From the NCBI GenBank assembly GCA_025936675.1, contig JAICSX010000002.1, forward strand, positions 55,198 to 119,197: DNA of 64,000 nt, read 5' to 3'. This DNA is from Sphingomonas sp. GTDB lineage: Bacteria; Pseudomonadota; Alphaproteobacteria; Sphingomonadales; Sphingomonadaceae. The notes beneath the pieces were generated by a model. The model worked only from the letters and a program-made list of their open reading frames with translations, was not told the DNA's origin and did not search any database. The number at the start of each line of letters is the position of its first letter. Positions within the stretch are counted from its first letter, which is position 1. Positions 8,177 to 17,750 of the stretch are shown here, piece after piece. The translations under genes were made by a program, and so were the position numbers.

Positions 8177-10843
8177 ATGACCTCGACGAACGACATCCGG
8201 CGCGGCTTCCTCGATTATTTCGAGAAGAACGGTCACGCGCGGGTGCAGTCGGCGCCGCTGGTTCCGCAGAACGATCCGACATTGATGTTCGTGAACGCCG
8301 GGATGGTGCCGTTTAAGAACGTCTTCACGGGCCTCGAAAGCCGACCCTATCAAACCGCGACCAGTTCGCAGAAATGCGTCCGAGCCGGCGGCAAGCACAA
8401 TGATCTGGACAATGTCGGGTACACTGCCCGGCACCACACATTCTTCGAAATGCTCGGGAATTTCTCCTTCGGCGATTATTTCAAGGATCGCGCGATCGAG
8501 CTCGCCTGGAACCTGCTAACGAAGGAGTGGGGGTTAAGCCCGGATCGACTGACTGCGACGGTCTACCACACCGACGATGAGGCCTTCGAGCTCTGGAAGA
8601 AGATCTCCGGCCTTCCGGACAGCCGCATCATCAAGATCCCGACCAAGGACAATTTCTGGTCGATGGGCGACGATGGGCCGTGCGGTCCGTGCTCGGAAAT
8701 TTTCTATGATCATGGCGAGCACATTCCAGGCGGACCGCCGGGAAGCCCAGACGAGGACGGCGACCGCTTCGTCGAGGTCTGGAACCTTGTCTTCATGCAG
8801 TATGAGCAGGCCGCGGGCGAGATCGTCTCCGAGCTGCCGAAGAAGTCGATCGACACGGGCATGGGCCTCGAGCGCATCGCGGCTGTCCTTCAAGGCACGA
8901 CCGACAACTATGAGACGGACACGTTCAAGGCGCTGATCGCCGCTAGCGAGGAGCTGACGGGCAACAATTCGGCGGACATGACGGCGAGCCACCGGATCAT
9001 CGCCGACCATCTGCGAACGTCAGGATTTCTGGTCGCCGACGGCGTGCTGCCGGCAAACGAGGGCAGAGGCTACGTCCTTCGCCGCATCATGCGGCGAGCT
9101 ATGCGCCATGCCCACCTTTTAGGAGCCAAGGAGCCTTTGATGTGGCGCCTCGTGCCGGCGCTGGTCGCCGAAATGGGCGCTGCCTACCCCGAGCTCATCC
9201 GTGCGCAGCCGCTGATTGAGGCGACGCTGCAGCAGGAGGAAACGCGCTTTCGGCAGACTTTGGCGACCGGGATTAAGCTTTTGGACGAGGCGACGGCAGG
9301 GCTCAGCGACGGCGGTACGCTGCCCGGTGCGACGGCATTCAAGCTCTACGATACCTACGGCTTCCCGTACGACCTTACCGAGGATGCGCTTCGCTCGCAG
9401 GGCCTGAAGGTCGATCGCGAGGGGTTCGACGCTGCCATGGCCGGGCAGAAGGCCAAGGCCCGCGCGGCGTGGAAAGGATCCGGCGCGAAGGCGAGCGAGG
9501 AAATCTGGTTCGACCTCGCGGAAGAATATGGTGCGAGCGAGTTCACCGGCTACGCAGGCGATGAAGGAGAGGGCGTCGTCCTCGCGCTCGTCAAGGACGG
9601 CGCCCGCGTTGAGAACGCCGAAGTTGGTCAGACCGTCGACGTCCTGCTCAACCAGACACCCTTCTACGGTGAGAGCGGTGGCCAGGTCGGCGACGCTGGA
9701 AAACTCACGACACTCAAAGGCTTCGAGGGCGAGGTTGAGGACACGTCAAAGCCGCTTGGCAAGCTGCATGTCCTCAGAACCAAGACGATTGCGGGCGAGC
9801 TTTCGGTAGGCGAGACCGTTCACCAGAAAGTCGATTCAGCGCGCCGCAACCGCGTTCGTGCCAACCACAGCGCCACGCACCTGCTCCACGCCGCGCTCCG
9901 CCGGCACCTAGGCACGCACGTGACCCAGAAGGGAAGCCTTGTCGCGCCCGATTACTTCCGCTTCGACTTCTCTCACCCGAAGGCCATGACGCGTGAGGAG
10001 ATCGACGCGGTCGAGGCCGAGGTGAATGCGCAAATCCGCGGCAACGAGCCAGTCACAACTCGACTGATGACCCCCGACGAGGCTATTTCGGCGGGCGCGA
10101 TGGCGCTCTTCGGCGAAAAGTACGGCGACGAGGTTCGCGTGCTCAGCATGGGGCACATGGGCGAGGGCGATTATTCGGTCGAGCTATGCGGCGGGACTCA
10201 CGTCCGTGCTCTTGGGGATATCCAGCTGCTCAAAATCGTCAGCGAGAGCGCCGTCTCATCGGGCGTTCGCCGCATCGAAGCGCTGACCGGCGAAGCGGCG
10301 CGCCGGTGGCTGAGCGATCGCGAGAACAAGCTTCGAGAGGCTGCCGCGACTCTTAAGATCTCGCCGGACGAGTTGCCGGTGCGGATTGCGGCACTGGTGG
10401 ACGAGCGCAGGCGCCTCGAGCGCGAGCTCGCTGAGGCAAAGAAGCAGCTGGCCCTTGGGGCGACATCCGGCGATGGCGGTTCGAAAGCGGGAGCTTCCGC
10501 TCCTGAGGACGTCAGCCGGTTCAAGTTCATTGGGCAGGTCGTGGAAGGCTTCGATCCCAAGGGTTTACGCGCCGCTATTGATGACGTGAAGAAGCGGCTT
10601 GGATCGGGCATCGGCGCTCTCATAGCAGTGAACGAAGGCCGCGCGAGCGTCGCAGTAGGCGTCACGGATGATCTGATCGGCCAGCTCAGCGCGGTGGACC
10701 TCGTGAAGGCGGCCGTCGAAATACTCGGCGGCCAGGGCGGCGGCGGACGGCCGGACATGGCGCAGGGCGGCGGCCCCGACGGCTCGAAGGCGAATGAGGC
10801 CCTCGACGCCATTAAGCGCGCACTTTCGAAGGTAACGGTTTGA
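8177..10843 (+). CDS. alaS: Alanyl-tRNA synthetase
   Basis: This class II synthetase charges tRNA-Ala. The start [20 protein letters not shown] is the standard AlaS N-terminus, so the ATG at 8177 is used although the frame extends 20 codons further up. The 888 residues cover the catalytic domain ([20 protein letters not shown] and the [20 protein letters not shown] motif), the editing domain with zinc-binding [12 protein letters not shown] and CGGTHV, and a C-terminal DHHA1-like region rich in Gly near residue 870. The stop overlaps the TTG start of the GFA gene. Confidence 0.97.
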   Translation: MTSTNDIRRGFLDYFEKNGHARVQSAPLVPQNDPTLMFVNAGMVPFKNVFTGLESRPYQTATSSQKCVRAGGKHNDLDNVGYTARHHTFFEMLGNFSFGDYFKDRAIELAWNLLTKEWGLSPDRLTATVYHTDDEAFELWKKISGLPDSRIIKIPTKDNFWSMGDDGPCGPCSEIFYDHGEHIPGGPPGSPDEDGDRFVEVWNLVFMQYEQAAGEIVSELPKKSIDTGMGLERIAAVLQGTTDNYETDTFKALIAASEELTGNNSADMTASHRIIADHLRTSGFLVADGVLPANEGRGYVLRRIMRRAMRHAHLLGAKEPLMWRLVPALVAEMGAAYPELIRAQPLIEATLQQEETRFRQTLATGIKLLDEATAGLSDGGTLPGATAFKLYDTYGFPYDLTEDALRSQGLKVDREGFDAAMAGQKAKARAAWKGSGAKASEEIWFDLAEEYGASEFTGYAGDEGEGVVLALVKDGARVENAEVGQTVDVLLNQTPFYGESGGQVGDAGKLTTLKGFEGEVEDTSKPLGKLHVLRTKTIAGELSVGETVHQKVDSARRNRVRANHSATHLLHAALRRHLGTHVTQKGSLVAPDYFRFDFSHPKAMTREEIDAVEAEVNAQIRGNEPVTTRLMTPDEAISAGAMALFGEKYGDEVRVLSMGHMGEGDYSVELCGGTHVRALGDIQLLKIVSESAVSSGVRRIEALTGEAARRWLSDRENKLREAAATLKISPDELPVRIAALVDERRRLERELAEAKKQLALGATSGDGGSKAGASAPEDVSRFKFIGQVVEGFDPKGLRAAIDDVKKRLGSGIGALIAVNEGRASVAVGVTDDLIGQLSAVDLVKAAVEILGGQGGGGRPDMAQGGGPDGSKANEALDAIKRALSKVTV

Positions 10844-11283
10844 TCGACAGCGGCTCAAGCGATCCGGTTACGCTCAACGGCGCCTGCCACTGTGGGGCTG
10901 TGAAGTTCATGGCCACGCTGACGCAAGGCTTTGCCTCGGCGCGGCGGTGCACCTGCTCCATCTGCCGGATGAGGGGCGCCGTTGCGGTGACGTCAACTCC
11001 CGCCGACTTTCGCATCACCGAAGGCGAGGACAAGCTCGCGACCTATCGCTTTAACACGAAGACGGCGGAGCATCACTTCTGCACCGTCTGCGGTATCTAT
11101 ACGCACCACAAACGCCGGTCGAACCCCAATCAACTCGGCGTCAATGTCGCTTGCCTTGAAGGCGTGTCCCCGTTCGATTTTGCTGAAGTGGTGGTTTACG
11201 ATGGCCAGCGTCACCCCGGTGACAACGCCGCACACAAAACCTTCACAGCGGGTGTTCTGCGCTTCGAGCCGGCGGCAGACTGA
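10840..11283 (+). CDS. GFA/CENP-V family zinc protein
   Basis: The 147-residue protein has the cysteine pattern of the glutathione-dependent formaldehyde-activating (GFA, CENP-V/Mss4-like) family: CHC at 16-18, CTCSIC at 37-42 and CTVC at 81-84, expected to bind two zinc ions. The substrate is unknown; most members are uncharacterised and a formaldehyde role should not be assumed. The only start that keeps the first CHC motif is the TTG at 10840, which overlaps the alaS stop as TTGA. Such coupling with unusual start codons recurs in this window (cdsA, tatD). Confidence 0.88.
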   Translation: MIDSGSSDPVTLNGACHCGAVKFMATLTQGFASARRCTCSICRMRGAVAVTSTPADFRITEGEDKLATYRFNTKTAEHHFCTVCGIYTHHKRRSNPNQLGVNVACLEGVSPFDFAEVVVYDGQRHPGDNAAHKTFTAGVLRFEPAAD

Positions 11284-11343
11284 CCCTGTAATTTCGCGCT
11301 ACGCAGGTATATTGTCCCGCTCGTCTCAGTTGGAGGCGTTGAA

Positions 11344-11814
11344 ATGCGCAAATTGCCAGTCGTCCTGACACTTCTCAGCGGATTGATACCGTTACCGACC
11401 TTTGCGCAGCAGGCGCCGCCTTCATCGGCACCACCGGACTCGACCGGAGCGGTTAAATCGGAAAGCCTTGGGATGCCAGGCTCCATCTCGAACCCCGTGG
11501 ACGACTATTTGCGTCAGAAATCGCTCAACAACTTGCCCAACAGGCAATCTGACACCGCAAGTGATCGAAAGCTCGGGGCGGCTAGGCCGGCGAAGCCGAA
11601 TGAGCTCACCGCAGGCGCTCCCGTCAACGACAAGACGGGCGTGGCGATGGCAACGATCGCTCAAGTCGACCCGGACGGTGTCATAGTCTCGACTCCTACA
11701 GGCAAGGTGAAGATCCCGTCCGACGCGTTCGGCCACAACAAGTCCGGGCTGCTGCTCGACATGACGAAGGCGCAGTTCGAGCAGGTGGTGACGAAAGCGA
11801 ACGCAGGCTCCTAA
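11344..11814 (+). CDS. Secreted protein of unknown function
   Basis: I do not recognise a family. The 156-residue product starts with a clear signal peptide (MRKLPVVLTLLSGLIPLPTFA, cleavage after AFA-like site near residue 21). A Pro/Ser-rich region and a C-terminal domain with the pattern DPDGVIVSTPTGKVKIP follow, suggesting a small beta-rich domain. GGAG stands before the ATG. It is monocistronic and convergent with the antiporter gene, only 2 bases separating the stops. It is likely periplasmic or envelope-associated. Confidence 0.78.
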   Translation: MRKLPVVLTLLSGLIPLPTFAQQAPPSSAPPDSTGAVKSESLGMPGSISNPVDDYLRQKSLNNLPNRQSDTASDRKLGAARPAKPNELTAGAPVNDKTGVAMATIAQVDPDGVIVSTPTGKVKIPSDAFGHNKSGLLLDMTKAQFEQVVTKANAGS

Positions 11815-11816
11815 AT

Positions 11817-13580
11817 CTACGGACCCCCGACCTCGCGAAGCCTTCTACGGCCGAGGCGAGGTTCGGCTTCCAGCTCGGCCTCCGCCTTGATCTGTGCCCT
11901 GAGCTCGTCTCGTTTCTCGTGAATGCTCGCGATAACGGGGCCCATTGCCGCGCCAATGTCGACCAGGACGGCTTCGGCCAACTGAAGTGACGCCTCGAGC
12001 GTCTCCGGGACGGCGTCCGTCACGCCGGCCTTGTAGAGCTGAGCGGCGTGCTTCGTGTCTCGCGCTCTCGCAATGATCGGGAGGTCGGGCACCCAGCCCC
12101 GCACGCGCCGCGCAATCCTCGCAACCTGCACCGGGTCGTCCATCGTCAGCACCAGGGCCGCCGCATGGCCTAGGCGGAGCCTGTCCGCCAATTCAGGGCG
12201 GCTCACGTCGCCGAAGAGGATATTGTAACCCGCAGCCTGCGCGCGGCGTACTCCGTCGATGTCACTGTCGACCGCGAGATAGGGACGATCGTGGGCAATC
12301 ATCATGTCAGCAACCATGCGCCCGACACGGCCGAAGCCGAAGATGACGGTTCGTCCGGCGGCTGAAACCTCGCCGGCAGGCGCCTCCGTCGCATGCTCGA
12401 CCCGCCGCCGCATCCGCCTCCCCGCGACCGCGAGCAGCGGCGTGACGGTCAGGCCGATGGCGGTCACAGTCGTCCAGAAGCCCGCGACTGCGCCCGACAC
12501 CAAGCCTGCGCCTGCGGCTGTGGAGAGTACGATCAGGCTAGTCTCGGATGGGCTGGCCATCATCACACCGACTTCGATGGCAGCGCCGGCGCGAGTGCCC
12601 GAAGCGCGGACGAGCGCGGCGGTCACTGCCGCTTTGACGACCAGCACCGCAGCGACAGCCGCAAGGATCGCGGGCCAATTACGTGAAAGGTCGTCGAGAT
12701 CGATCCGCATTCCGACGGTGATCAGGAAGATTCCCAGCGCCAGTCCGGCGAGCGGCGCGGTGATCGCTTCAACCTCGGCATGATAATCGGTCTCGGCAAT
12801 GAGGATGCCGGCGATCAGCGCTCCAAGGATGGGTGAAAGCCCGACCGCAGCCGTCGCGAGGCTGGCGAGGATCACCGTAAGCAAGCTGATGGCCAGGAAC
12901 AGCTCGGGATTCTTTGTCCTCGCCGCCTGGGCGAACAGTGAGGCGAGTACGTACCGGCCGATGAGGAGCATGGCCGCAACCACGACGACGCCGAGGAGGG
13001 CCGTGCGCGCCAATGCGTTCATGTCGCCGTGACCGCCGATCAGCTCGATGAGGAAGATCATGGGCACGAGCGCCAGGTCCTCGAACAGGAGCATGGCGAA
13101 CGCGGTCTTACCCACAGCACCTTCCACGCCCGAAATGGGGAGGACCAGCGCCGTCGAGGAGAGCGCAAGCGCCAGCCCCAGAGCGATCGCTGCCTGGACC
13201 GGCAATCCTATTGCCAAGAGCCCTGTGCCGATGAGGATGGCGCAACCGATCAGCTCCGCGCTTCCGACGCCGAACACCTGGCGTCGCATGCTCCTCAGTC
13301 GCCGGAAGCTTATGTGTAGACCGGCGGAGAAGAGGAGCAGGACGATTCCGAGCTCAGCGAAGGGCTCGATCCGGTGCGCATCGCTGATCGAAAGGAGGTG
13401 CAGCCACGAATGCTGCGCGGCAAGTGCGCCGAGCACATAGGGACCGGCAATCACCCCGACGAGGATGAAGCCGATGACCGGCGTGATCTTCATCCTGGCG
13501 AAGGCGGGGATGACGATTCCTGCCGCGCCTAAGACGACGAGGGCGTCGCTAAAGCCGGAGGTTGCGAAGCCAGGCTCCAT
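11817..13580 (-). CDS. CPA2-family cation:proton antiporter with RCK (TrkA-N) domain
   Basis: This is a KefB/KefC/RosB-type transporter for K+ or Na+ exchange with H+. The N-terminal part (about residues 1-390) holds many hydrophobic segments of the Na+/H+ exchanger fold, including PVIGFILVGVIAGPYVLG. The C-terminal part carries a Rossmann-type TrkA-N domain beginning VIFGFGRVGRMVADMM, followed by an acidic helical tail. A TTG six codons upstream (13598) is possible, but the ATG at 13580 is preferred. No KefF/KefG partner is adjacent, so glutathione-gated Kef function is not shown. Confidence 0.88.
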   Translation of the reverse strand: MEPGFATSGFSDALVVLGAAGIVIPAFARMKITPVIGFILVGVIAGPYVLGALAAQHSWLHLLSISDAHRIEPFAELGIVLLLFSAGLHISFRRLRSMRRQVFGVGSAELIGCAILIGTGLLAIGLPVQAAIALGLALALSSTALVLPISGVEGAVGKTAFAMLLFEDLALVPMIFLIELIGGHGDMNALARTALLGVVVVAAMLLIGRYVLASLFAQAARTKNPELFLAISLLTVILASLATAAVGLSPILGALIAGILIAETDYHAEVEAITAPLAGLALGIFLITVGMRIDLDDLSRNWPAILAAVAAVLVVKAAVTAALVRASGTRAGAAIEVGVMMASPSETSLIVLSTAAGAGLVSGAVAGFWTTVTAIGLTVTPLLAVAGRRMRRRVEHATEAPAGEVSAAGRTVIFGFGRVGRMVADMMIAHDRPYLAVDSDIDGVRRAQAAGYNILFGDVSRPELADRLRLGHAAALVLTMDDPVQVARIARRVRGWVPDLPIIARARDTKHAAQLYKAGVTDAVPETLEASLQLAEAVLVDIGAAMGPVIASIHEKRDELRAQIKAEAELEAEPRLGRRRLREVGGP

Positions 13581-13652
13581 GCCGGGCTTGTGCCTCAATC
13601 ATCCGTGGCGGGAAAGCAGTGTACACTTGCCGCGGCGAGTGACGTCATGGCG

Positions 13653-14882
13653 TCAGGCAGCAATTCCTTCTTCCGCCATCGCGGCCTCGAGATTCTTCAC
13701 GATCGCCTCGAAGAATTGCTCGGTGGTCATCCAGGCTTGCTCCGGTCCGACGAGGATCGCGAGATCCTTGGTCATCTCGCCCGCCTCGACAGTCTCGACG
13801 CAGACACGCTCGAGCGTCTCTGCAAAGCGCACCACCTCGGGCGTGTCGTCGAACTTGCCTCGATACTTTAGGCCGCCAGTCCAGGCGAAGATCGAGGCGA
13901 TCGGATTCGTCGAGGTCGCCTTCCCCTGCTGATGCATCCGGTAGTGGCGAGTGACGGTGCCGTGCGCTGCTTCCGCTTCGACCGTCTTGCCGTCGGGCGT
14001 CATCAACACGGAAGTCATGAGGCCGAGCGAGCCGAACCCCTGAGCGACCTGATCCGACTGTACGTCCCCGTCATAGTTCTTGCAGGCCCAGACGAATTTC
14101 CCGCTCCACTTGAGCGCCGATGCGACCATGTCATCGATCAGGCGATGCTGATATTCGATGCCAGCAGCTTCGAACTTGGCTTTGTATTCGCTGTCGTAAA
14201 TCTCCTGGAAAATATCCTTGAAGCGGCCGTCATAGGCCTTGAGGATCGTATTCTTCGTCGAGAGATAGAGCGGCCATTCGCGGCCCAGGCTGTAGTTGAA
14301 GCAGGCGTGGGCAAAGTCGCGGATCGACGCATCGAGATTGTACATGCCCATGGCGACGCCAGAGCCCGGGAAATCGAAGACGTCGAAGTCCAGCTCCTGT
14401 CCATCGTTGCCGACCCATTTCATCGTCAGCTTGCCCGGGCCAGGCACCCGGAAGTCGGTGGCGCGATACTGGTCCCCGAATGCGTGACGGCCAACGACGA
14501 TCGGGTCGGTCCAACCCGGGATCAGGCGCGGCACGTTGGAAATGACGATCGGCTCGCGGAAGATGCAGCCGCCGAGGATGTTGCGGATGGTACCATTGGG
14601 CGACTTCCACATCTTCTTGAGGCCGAACTCCTCGACGCGCGCTTCGTCCGGCGTGATCGTCGCGCATTTGACGCCGACGCCATGCTGCTTGATCGCATTC
14701 GCGGCATCGACCGTGACCTGATCGTCGGTTGCGTCGCGGTTCTGGATCGAAAGATCGTAGTAAAGCAGCTCGACATCGAGATAGGGCTGGATCAGCCGTT
14801 CACGGATCCACTGCCAAATGATCCGCGTCATTTCATCGCCGTCGAGCTCGACGACGGGGTTCTTCACCTTGATCTTGGCCAT
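13653..14882 (-). CDS. icd: NADP-dependent isocitrate dehydrogenase
   Basis: This TCA-cycle enzyme oxidises isocitrate to 2-oxoglutarate with reduction of NADP+. The 409 residues are of the eukaryote-like (mitochondrial) IDH subfamily common in alphaproteobacteria. It starts [24 protein letters not shown], with substrate loop [10 protein letters not shown] and the NADP-binding [11 protein letters not shown] region near the C-terminus. The start ATG at 14882 gives the standard N-terminus; the longer open frame adds an unrelated leader. It is divergent from psd with about 108 bases between them. It is not in an operon with the neighbouring antiporter, as 72 bases separate the two. Confidence 0.96.
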   Translation of the reverse strand: MAKIKVKNPVVELDGDEMTRIIWQWIRERLIQPYLDVELLYYDLSIQNRDATDDQVTVDAANAIKQHGVGVKCATITPDEARVEEFGLKKMWKSPNGTIRNILGGCIFREPIVISNVPRLIPGWTDPIVVGRHAFGDQYRATDFRVPGPGKLTMKWVGNDGQELDFDVFDFPGSGVAMGMYNLDASIRDFAHACFNYSLGREWPLYLSTKNTILKAYDGRFKDIFQEIYDSEYKAKFEAAGIEYQHRLIDDMVASALKWSGKFVWACKNYDGDVQSDQVAQGFGSLGLMTSVLMTPDGKTVEAEAAHGTVTRHYRMHQQGKATSTNPIASIFAWTGGLKYRGKFDDTPEVVRFAETLERVCVETVEAGEMTKDLAILVGPEQAWMTTEQFFEAIVKNLEAAMAEEGIAA

Positions 14883-14990
14883 GAAGCTTTCCTGCGATTT
14901 TCCAGATTTCGGCGGGGCTCTAGGATGCGCGCATAACGCGTGCAACCGCGCCGTTGTGCCCACGGCCCTGGCCGTCTAGTGCCTCGCCGC

Positions 14991-15725
14991 ATGCCTGCTC
15001 TCGACAAGCACGACAGCCCACTGCCAACGACCACCGTCAAGTGGCGCTTTCCGTCGATCCATCCTGAAGGCCGCAAATATGCGGTGGGGGTCGGCGCTGC
15101 TGCGGTCCTGGCGTTTGCCGTCCATTGGGAGTTCATCGCCTGGATCCTGGCCGCAGTGACGGTCTGGGTACTGTCATTCTTCCGCGATCCGGTGCGGACA
15201 ACGCCCCGCGGTGACAAGCTGATCGTCGCGCCAGCCGACGGTCTCATCACGATGATCGCCCGCGTTCGGCCGCCGGCAGAGCTGCGGGGTGATTTGGAAG
15301 ACGGGGATTATACGCGCGTCTCGATCTTCATGAGTGTCTTCGACGTGCACATCAACCGAGCGCCGATCTCGGGTCGAGTGAAGCGAGTCGCCTACGTGCC
15401 TGGAAAGTTCGTCAATGCCGACCTCGACAAGGCGAGCGAGGACAATGAACGGCAGCATATGCTGATCGAAGGCGGCGACGGCCTGAAGATCGCCTTCACG
15501 CAGATCGCCGGGCTGGTAGCGCGCCGGATTTTGTCGTTCGTCCGTGAGGGCGACGTCGTCGACGCCGGACAGCGCATCGGCCTCATCCGCTTCGGTAGTC
15601 GCGTCGACGTCTACCTACCGGCGGGCACCGCGCCGAAGGTACTTCTCGGGCAGCGCGCGATTGCAGGCGAAACAATCATTGCGGAATATGGAGTCGATCA
15701 GCCTCTTATCGGACTGAGCCAATGA
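14991..15725 (+). CDS. psd: Phosphatidylserine decarboxylase proenzyme, short (PSD-A) type
   Basis: The enzyme decarboxylates phosphatidylserine to phosphatidylethanolamine and is made as a proenzyme that cleaves itself to form a pyruvoyl group. The self-cleavage site is the Gly-Ser in [14 protein letters not shown] near residue 202; short-type enzymes have GSR rather than LGST. A hydrophobic pair of segments follows the basic N-terminus (about residues 28-62). The ATG at 14991 gives 244 residues. It overlaps pssA by ATGA, so the two steps of PE synthesis are encoded as a coupled pair. Confidence 0.94.
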   Translation: MPALDKHDSPLPTTTVKWRFPSIHPEGRKYAVGVGAAAVLAFAVHWEFIAWILAAVTVWVLSFFRDPVRTTPRGDKLIVAPADGLITMIARVRPPAELRGDLEDGDYTRVSIFMSVFDVHINRAPISGRVKRVAYVPGKFVNADLDKASEDNERQHMLIEGGDGLKIAFTQIAGLVARRILSFVREGDVVDAGQRIGLIRFGSRVDVYLPAGTAPKVLLGQRAIAGETIIAEYGVDQPLIGLSQ

Positions 15726-16489
15726 GCGACGACCGGGATCCGCGTCGGATCCCGTTCCGGGCGATGATCCCAAATGCGGTGACGGCGCTAGCGCTGTGCT
15801 TCGGCCTGACCGGCGTCAGCCTCGCGATCGGCGGCCAATGGGAGAAGGCGCTGGGTGCGATCGTTCTGGCCGGGGTCCTCGATGGGCTCGATGGGCGGAT
15901 CGCACGACTTCTGCGTGCGCAGAGCAAGTTCGGTGCGGAACTAGACTCGCTCAGCGACAATATCGCCTTCGGGACCGCTCCCGCGCTGATCCTCTTCCTC
16001 TGGTCGCTCAAAGCTGAGCCGAGGTTCGGGTGGCTGGCCGCGCTTGCGCTCGCCGTTTGCTGTGCACTGCGCCTGGCGAGGTTCAATGCTCGGCTCGATG
16101 CGGCTGAGCAACCCCACAAGTCGGCAGGCTTCAACACCGGCGTTCCTGCGCCCGCCGGCGCTGGCCTTGCATTCATTCCGATCTATCTGTGGCTGATAAC
16201 AGGCGACGACCGCTTTCGGGCATGGCCTGGAGTGATGGCCTGGACCCTATTCATCGCGATGCTGATGATCTCGAGCCTGCCGACCTACAGCTGGGTGAGC
16301 ATTCGGATCCGGCCCGCGTGGCGGCTCTTCGCGCTCGCAGGCATCGCAATCTTCGGTGCGGCGCTTATCCGGGCGCCGTGGCCGACCTTGCTCGTGCTCG
16401 CCGTCTTTTACCTGCTAATGATCCCCGCCTCGTTCGCCAGCTACGCTCGCGTTAAGCGGCGGCGCGCCACTGTGAGCCGCCGCGCGTAG
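15722..16489 (+). CDS. pssA: CDP-diacylglycerol-serine O-phosphatidyltransferase
   Basis: This integral membrane enzyme makes phosphatidylserine from CDP-diacylglycerol and serine, supplying the substrate of the upstream psd product. The CDP-alcohol phosphotransferase motif is complete: [11 protein letters not shown] followed by [10 protein letters not shown], giving the D-G-x2-A-R-x8-G-x3-D-x3-D pattern near residues 58-80. Several hydrophobic segments follow and the tail is basic (RVKRRR). The start is coupled to psd by ATGA. Its 3' end overlaps the convergent small gene by 38 bases. Confidence 0.95.
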   Translation: MSDDRDPRRIPFRAMIPNAVTALALCFGLTGVSLAIGGQWEKALGAIVLAGVLDGLDGRIARLLRAQSKFGAELDSLSDNIAFGTAPALILFLWSLKAEPRFGWLAALALAVCCALRLARFNARLDAAEQPHKSAGFNTGVPAPAGAGLAFIPIYLWLITGDDRFRAWPGVMAWTLFIAMLMISSLPTYSWVSIRIRPAWRLFALAGIAIFGAALIRAPWPTLLVLAVFYLLMIPASFASYARVKRRRATVSRRA

Positions 16490-16667
16490 GCGCGGAGCGC
16501 CAGCGGACCCGAATTCTCATTGCCGGTGGAGGAACCGAATAGCGCTGCGGCTTGCCCTTGAGGGCAGCGGCGATCTTCGCGCCGCTTTCCTCAAGAATGC
16601 GTGCGCCCAGCACGATCAATAGCCAGAAAGTGGCCAGGAAGGGCAGGGTGCCAAGAGCTGCAGTCAT
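16452..16667 (-). CDS. Small single-TM protein under a LexA-box promoter (possible SOS gene)
   Basis: The 71-residue product has one hydrophobic segment (LGTLPFLATFWLLIVLGARIL, about residues 5-25) and a strongly basic, Pro-containing cytoplasmic-type tail. I do not recognise a family. It is a real gene by its ribosome binding site: AAAGGAGG lies 8 bases before the ATG (5 before an alternative GTG at 16670). Its promoter has TTGACA and a -10 at 17-base spacing, with a GTTC-N7-GTTC LexA box between them. It is therefore likely DNA-damage induced. Caulobacter SidA is a small SOS-induced membrane protein that blocks division. A similar role is only a hypothesis, as no sequence similarity to SidA was noticed. 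Confidence 0.78.
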   Translation of the reverse strand: MTAALGTLPFLATFWLLIVLGARILEESGAKIAAALKGKPQRYSVPPPAMRIRVRWRSAPTRGGSQWRAAA

Positions 16668-16693
16668 CACGATCGCCTCCTTTGAGACGACCT

Positions 16694-16722
16694 AATGTTC
16701 TCTTTTTGTTCTGACTTGTCAA
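16694..16722 (-). promoter_or_regulatory. Sigma-70-type promoter of the small TM gene
   Basis: On the minus strand a perfect -35 TTGACA (16722-16717) is separated by 17 bases from a weak -10 AACATT (16699-16694). The gene's Shine-Dalgarno and start follow within 30 bases. The LexA box fills the spacer between the two elements. Confidence 0.65.
16697..16711. promoter_or_regulatory. LexA (SOS) box, alphaproteobacterial type
   Basis: The sequence GTTC TCTTTTT GTTC matches the alphaproteobacterial LexA operator GTTC-N7-GTTC exactly, including the T-rich centre. It sits between the -35 and -10 of the small TM gene's promoter, the standard repression position. The divergent rpsB start is 160 bases away, so the box most likely serves the minus-strand gene. 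Confidence 0.78.
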
Positions 16723-16750
16723 CTGCGGTTGTTGAGCTTCGGCCAAACCC

Positions 16751-16858
16751 TTGAAAGAGCGCGCGACTTCGACTAGTTGGCCGCGCATCCCACAGGCGGA
16801 GCTGACATACCGGTGCTGGCCGAAAGGCTGGTGACTGGCTTCGCCGAGGCAGAACCGG
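16751..16858 (+). promoter_or_regulatory. rpsB promoter and structured leader (candidate)
   Basis: A -35-like TTGAAA (16751-16756) is followed after 17 bases by TAGTTG (16774-16779), a weak -10. Downstream, CCGGT (16810-16814) can pair with ACCGG (16854-16858), enclosing GC-rich smaller hairpins. The closing stem ends against the Shine-Dalgarno GGAAGGAG of rpsB. Ribosomal protein S2 leaders that bind S2 are known in other bacteria. Whether this leader does so is an inference; promoter strength is uncertain. Confidence 0.35.
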
Positions 16859-16871
16859 AAGGAGAAGAATA

Positions 16872-17627
16872 ATGGCGACCAACGTCGTCACCATGCAGCA
16901 ATTGCTCGAGGCCGGAGCGCATTTCGGCCACCAGACTCATCGCTGGAACCCCAAGATGAAGCCGTACATTTTCGGCGATCGCAACGGGGTGCACATCATC
17001 GACCTGTCGCAGTCGGTACCGCTTTTCGCGCGCGCACTCGACTTCGTGCAGCAAAGTGTTGCGCGCGGCGGCAAGGTCCTGTTCGTAGGCACGAAGCGCC
17101 AGGCTCAGGATGCGATCGCAGAAGCTGCCCAGGCCTCAGGGCAGCATTTCGTCAACCACCGCTGGCTCGGCGGCATGCTCACCAATTGGAAGACGATCTC
17201 CAACTCAATCAAGCGCTTGAAGAGCCTCGAAGAGCAGCTGTCGGGCGACACTGCCGGGCTCACGAAGAAAGAGGTCCTGCAGCTGACGCGCGAGCGGGAC
17301 AAGCTCGAGAAGAGCCTTGGCGGGATTCGCGACATGGGCGGCCTGCCAGACGTCATGTTCGTCGTCGACACCAACAAGGAAGAGCTGGCGATCAAGGAAG
17401 CCAATGTCCTCGGCATTCCGGTCGTAGCGATCCTCGATTCGAACAGCGACCCGTCGGGCATCGCTTTCCCGGTTCCGGGCAATGACGATGCAAGCCGGGC
17501 TATCCGCCTATACACGGATGCAGCCGCGCAGGCCGCGAACGAGGGCCGCAGCGGCAATGCCGCGGCGCGCGGCGAGGACATCGGCGCAATGGCCGAGCCG
17601 CCGGTCGAGCCGGCGCTGGAAGCCTGA
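16872..17627 (+). CDS. rpsB: 30S ribosomal protein S2
   Basis: A component of the small ribosomal subunit near the S1 site. The N-terminus [22 protein letters not shown] and the motif [16 protein letters not shown] are diagnostic. The 251 residues end in an Ala/Gly/Glu-rich tail. GGAAGGAGAAG precedes the ATG. It heads the cluster rpsB-tsf-pyrH-frr-uppS-cdsA-dxr-rseP-bamA-skp-fabZ, the usual order in proteobacteria. A repeat element separates it from tsf. Confidence 0.98.
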   Translation: MATNVVTMQQLLEAGAHFGHQTHRWNPKMKPYIFGDRNGVHIIDLSQSVPLFARALDFVQQSVARGGKVLFVGTKRQAQDAIAEAAQASGQHFVNHRWLGGMLTNWKTISNSIKRLKSLEEQLSGDTAGLTKKEVLQLTRERDKLEKSLGGIRDMGGLPDVMFVVDTNKEELAIKEANVLGIPVVAILDSNSDPSGIAFPVPGNDDASRAIRLYTDAAAQAANEGRSGNAAARGEDIGAMAEPPVEPALEA

Positions 17628-17633
17628 ATGCTT

Positions 17634-17730
17634 CCCCTCCCGGGCTGGGAGGGGATTGAGGGGTGGGTCGGGCATCCCCACCTCTGCGCCTTACATACCC
17701 ACCCCCCGGCCCCTCCCTGAGAGGGAGGGG
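17634..17730. repeat. REPIN-like inverted pair of palindromic repeats between rpsB and tsf
   Basis: Two similar units face each other. The left unit is CCCCTCCC (17634-17641), a short loop, GGGAGGGG (17647-17654), then GGGGTGGGT (17660-17668). The right unit is its mirror: ACCCACCCC (17697-17705), then CCCCTCCC (17710-17717), loop TGAGA, GGGAGGGG (17723-17730). Each unit is a perfect 8-bp hairpin, and the two units can pair with each other through the 9-base arms. Such paired REP units are called REPINs and are moved by RAYT transposases. No transposase is present in the window. It lies inside an operon and may affect tsf mRNA level or stability. Confidence 0.8.
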
Positions 17731-17750
17731 AGATTAGAGGAAACGAAAAA

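Noticed and set aside
13932..14936. Open frame of 334 codons opposite icd
   Set aside because: Shadow of icd; the icd protein is unmistakable and the antisense product shows no family motif.
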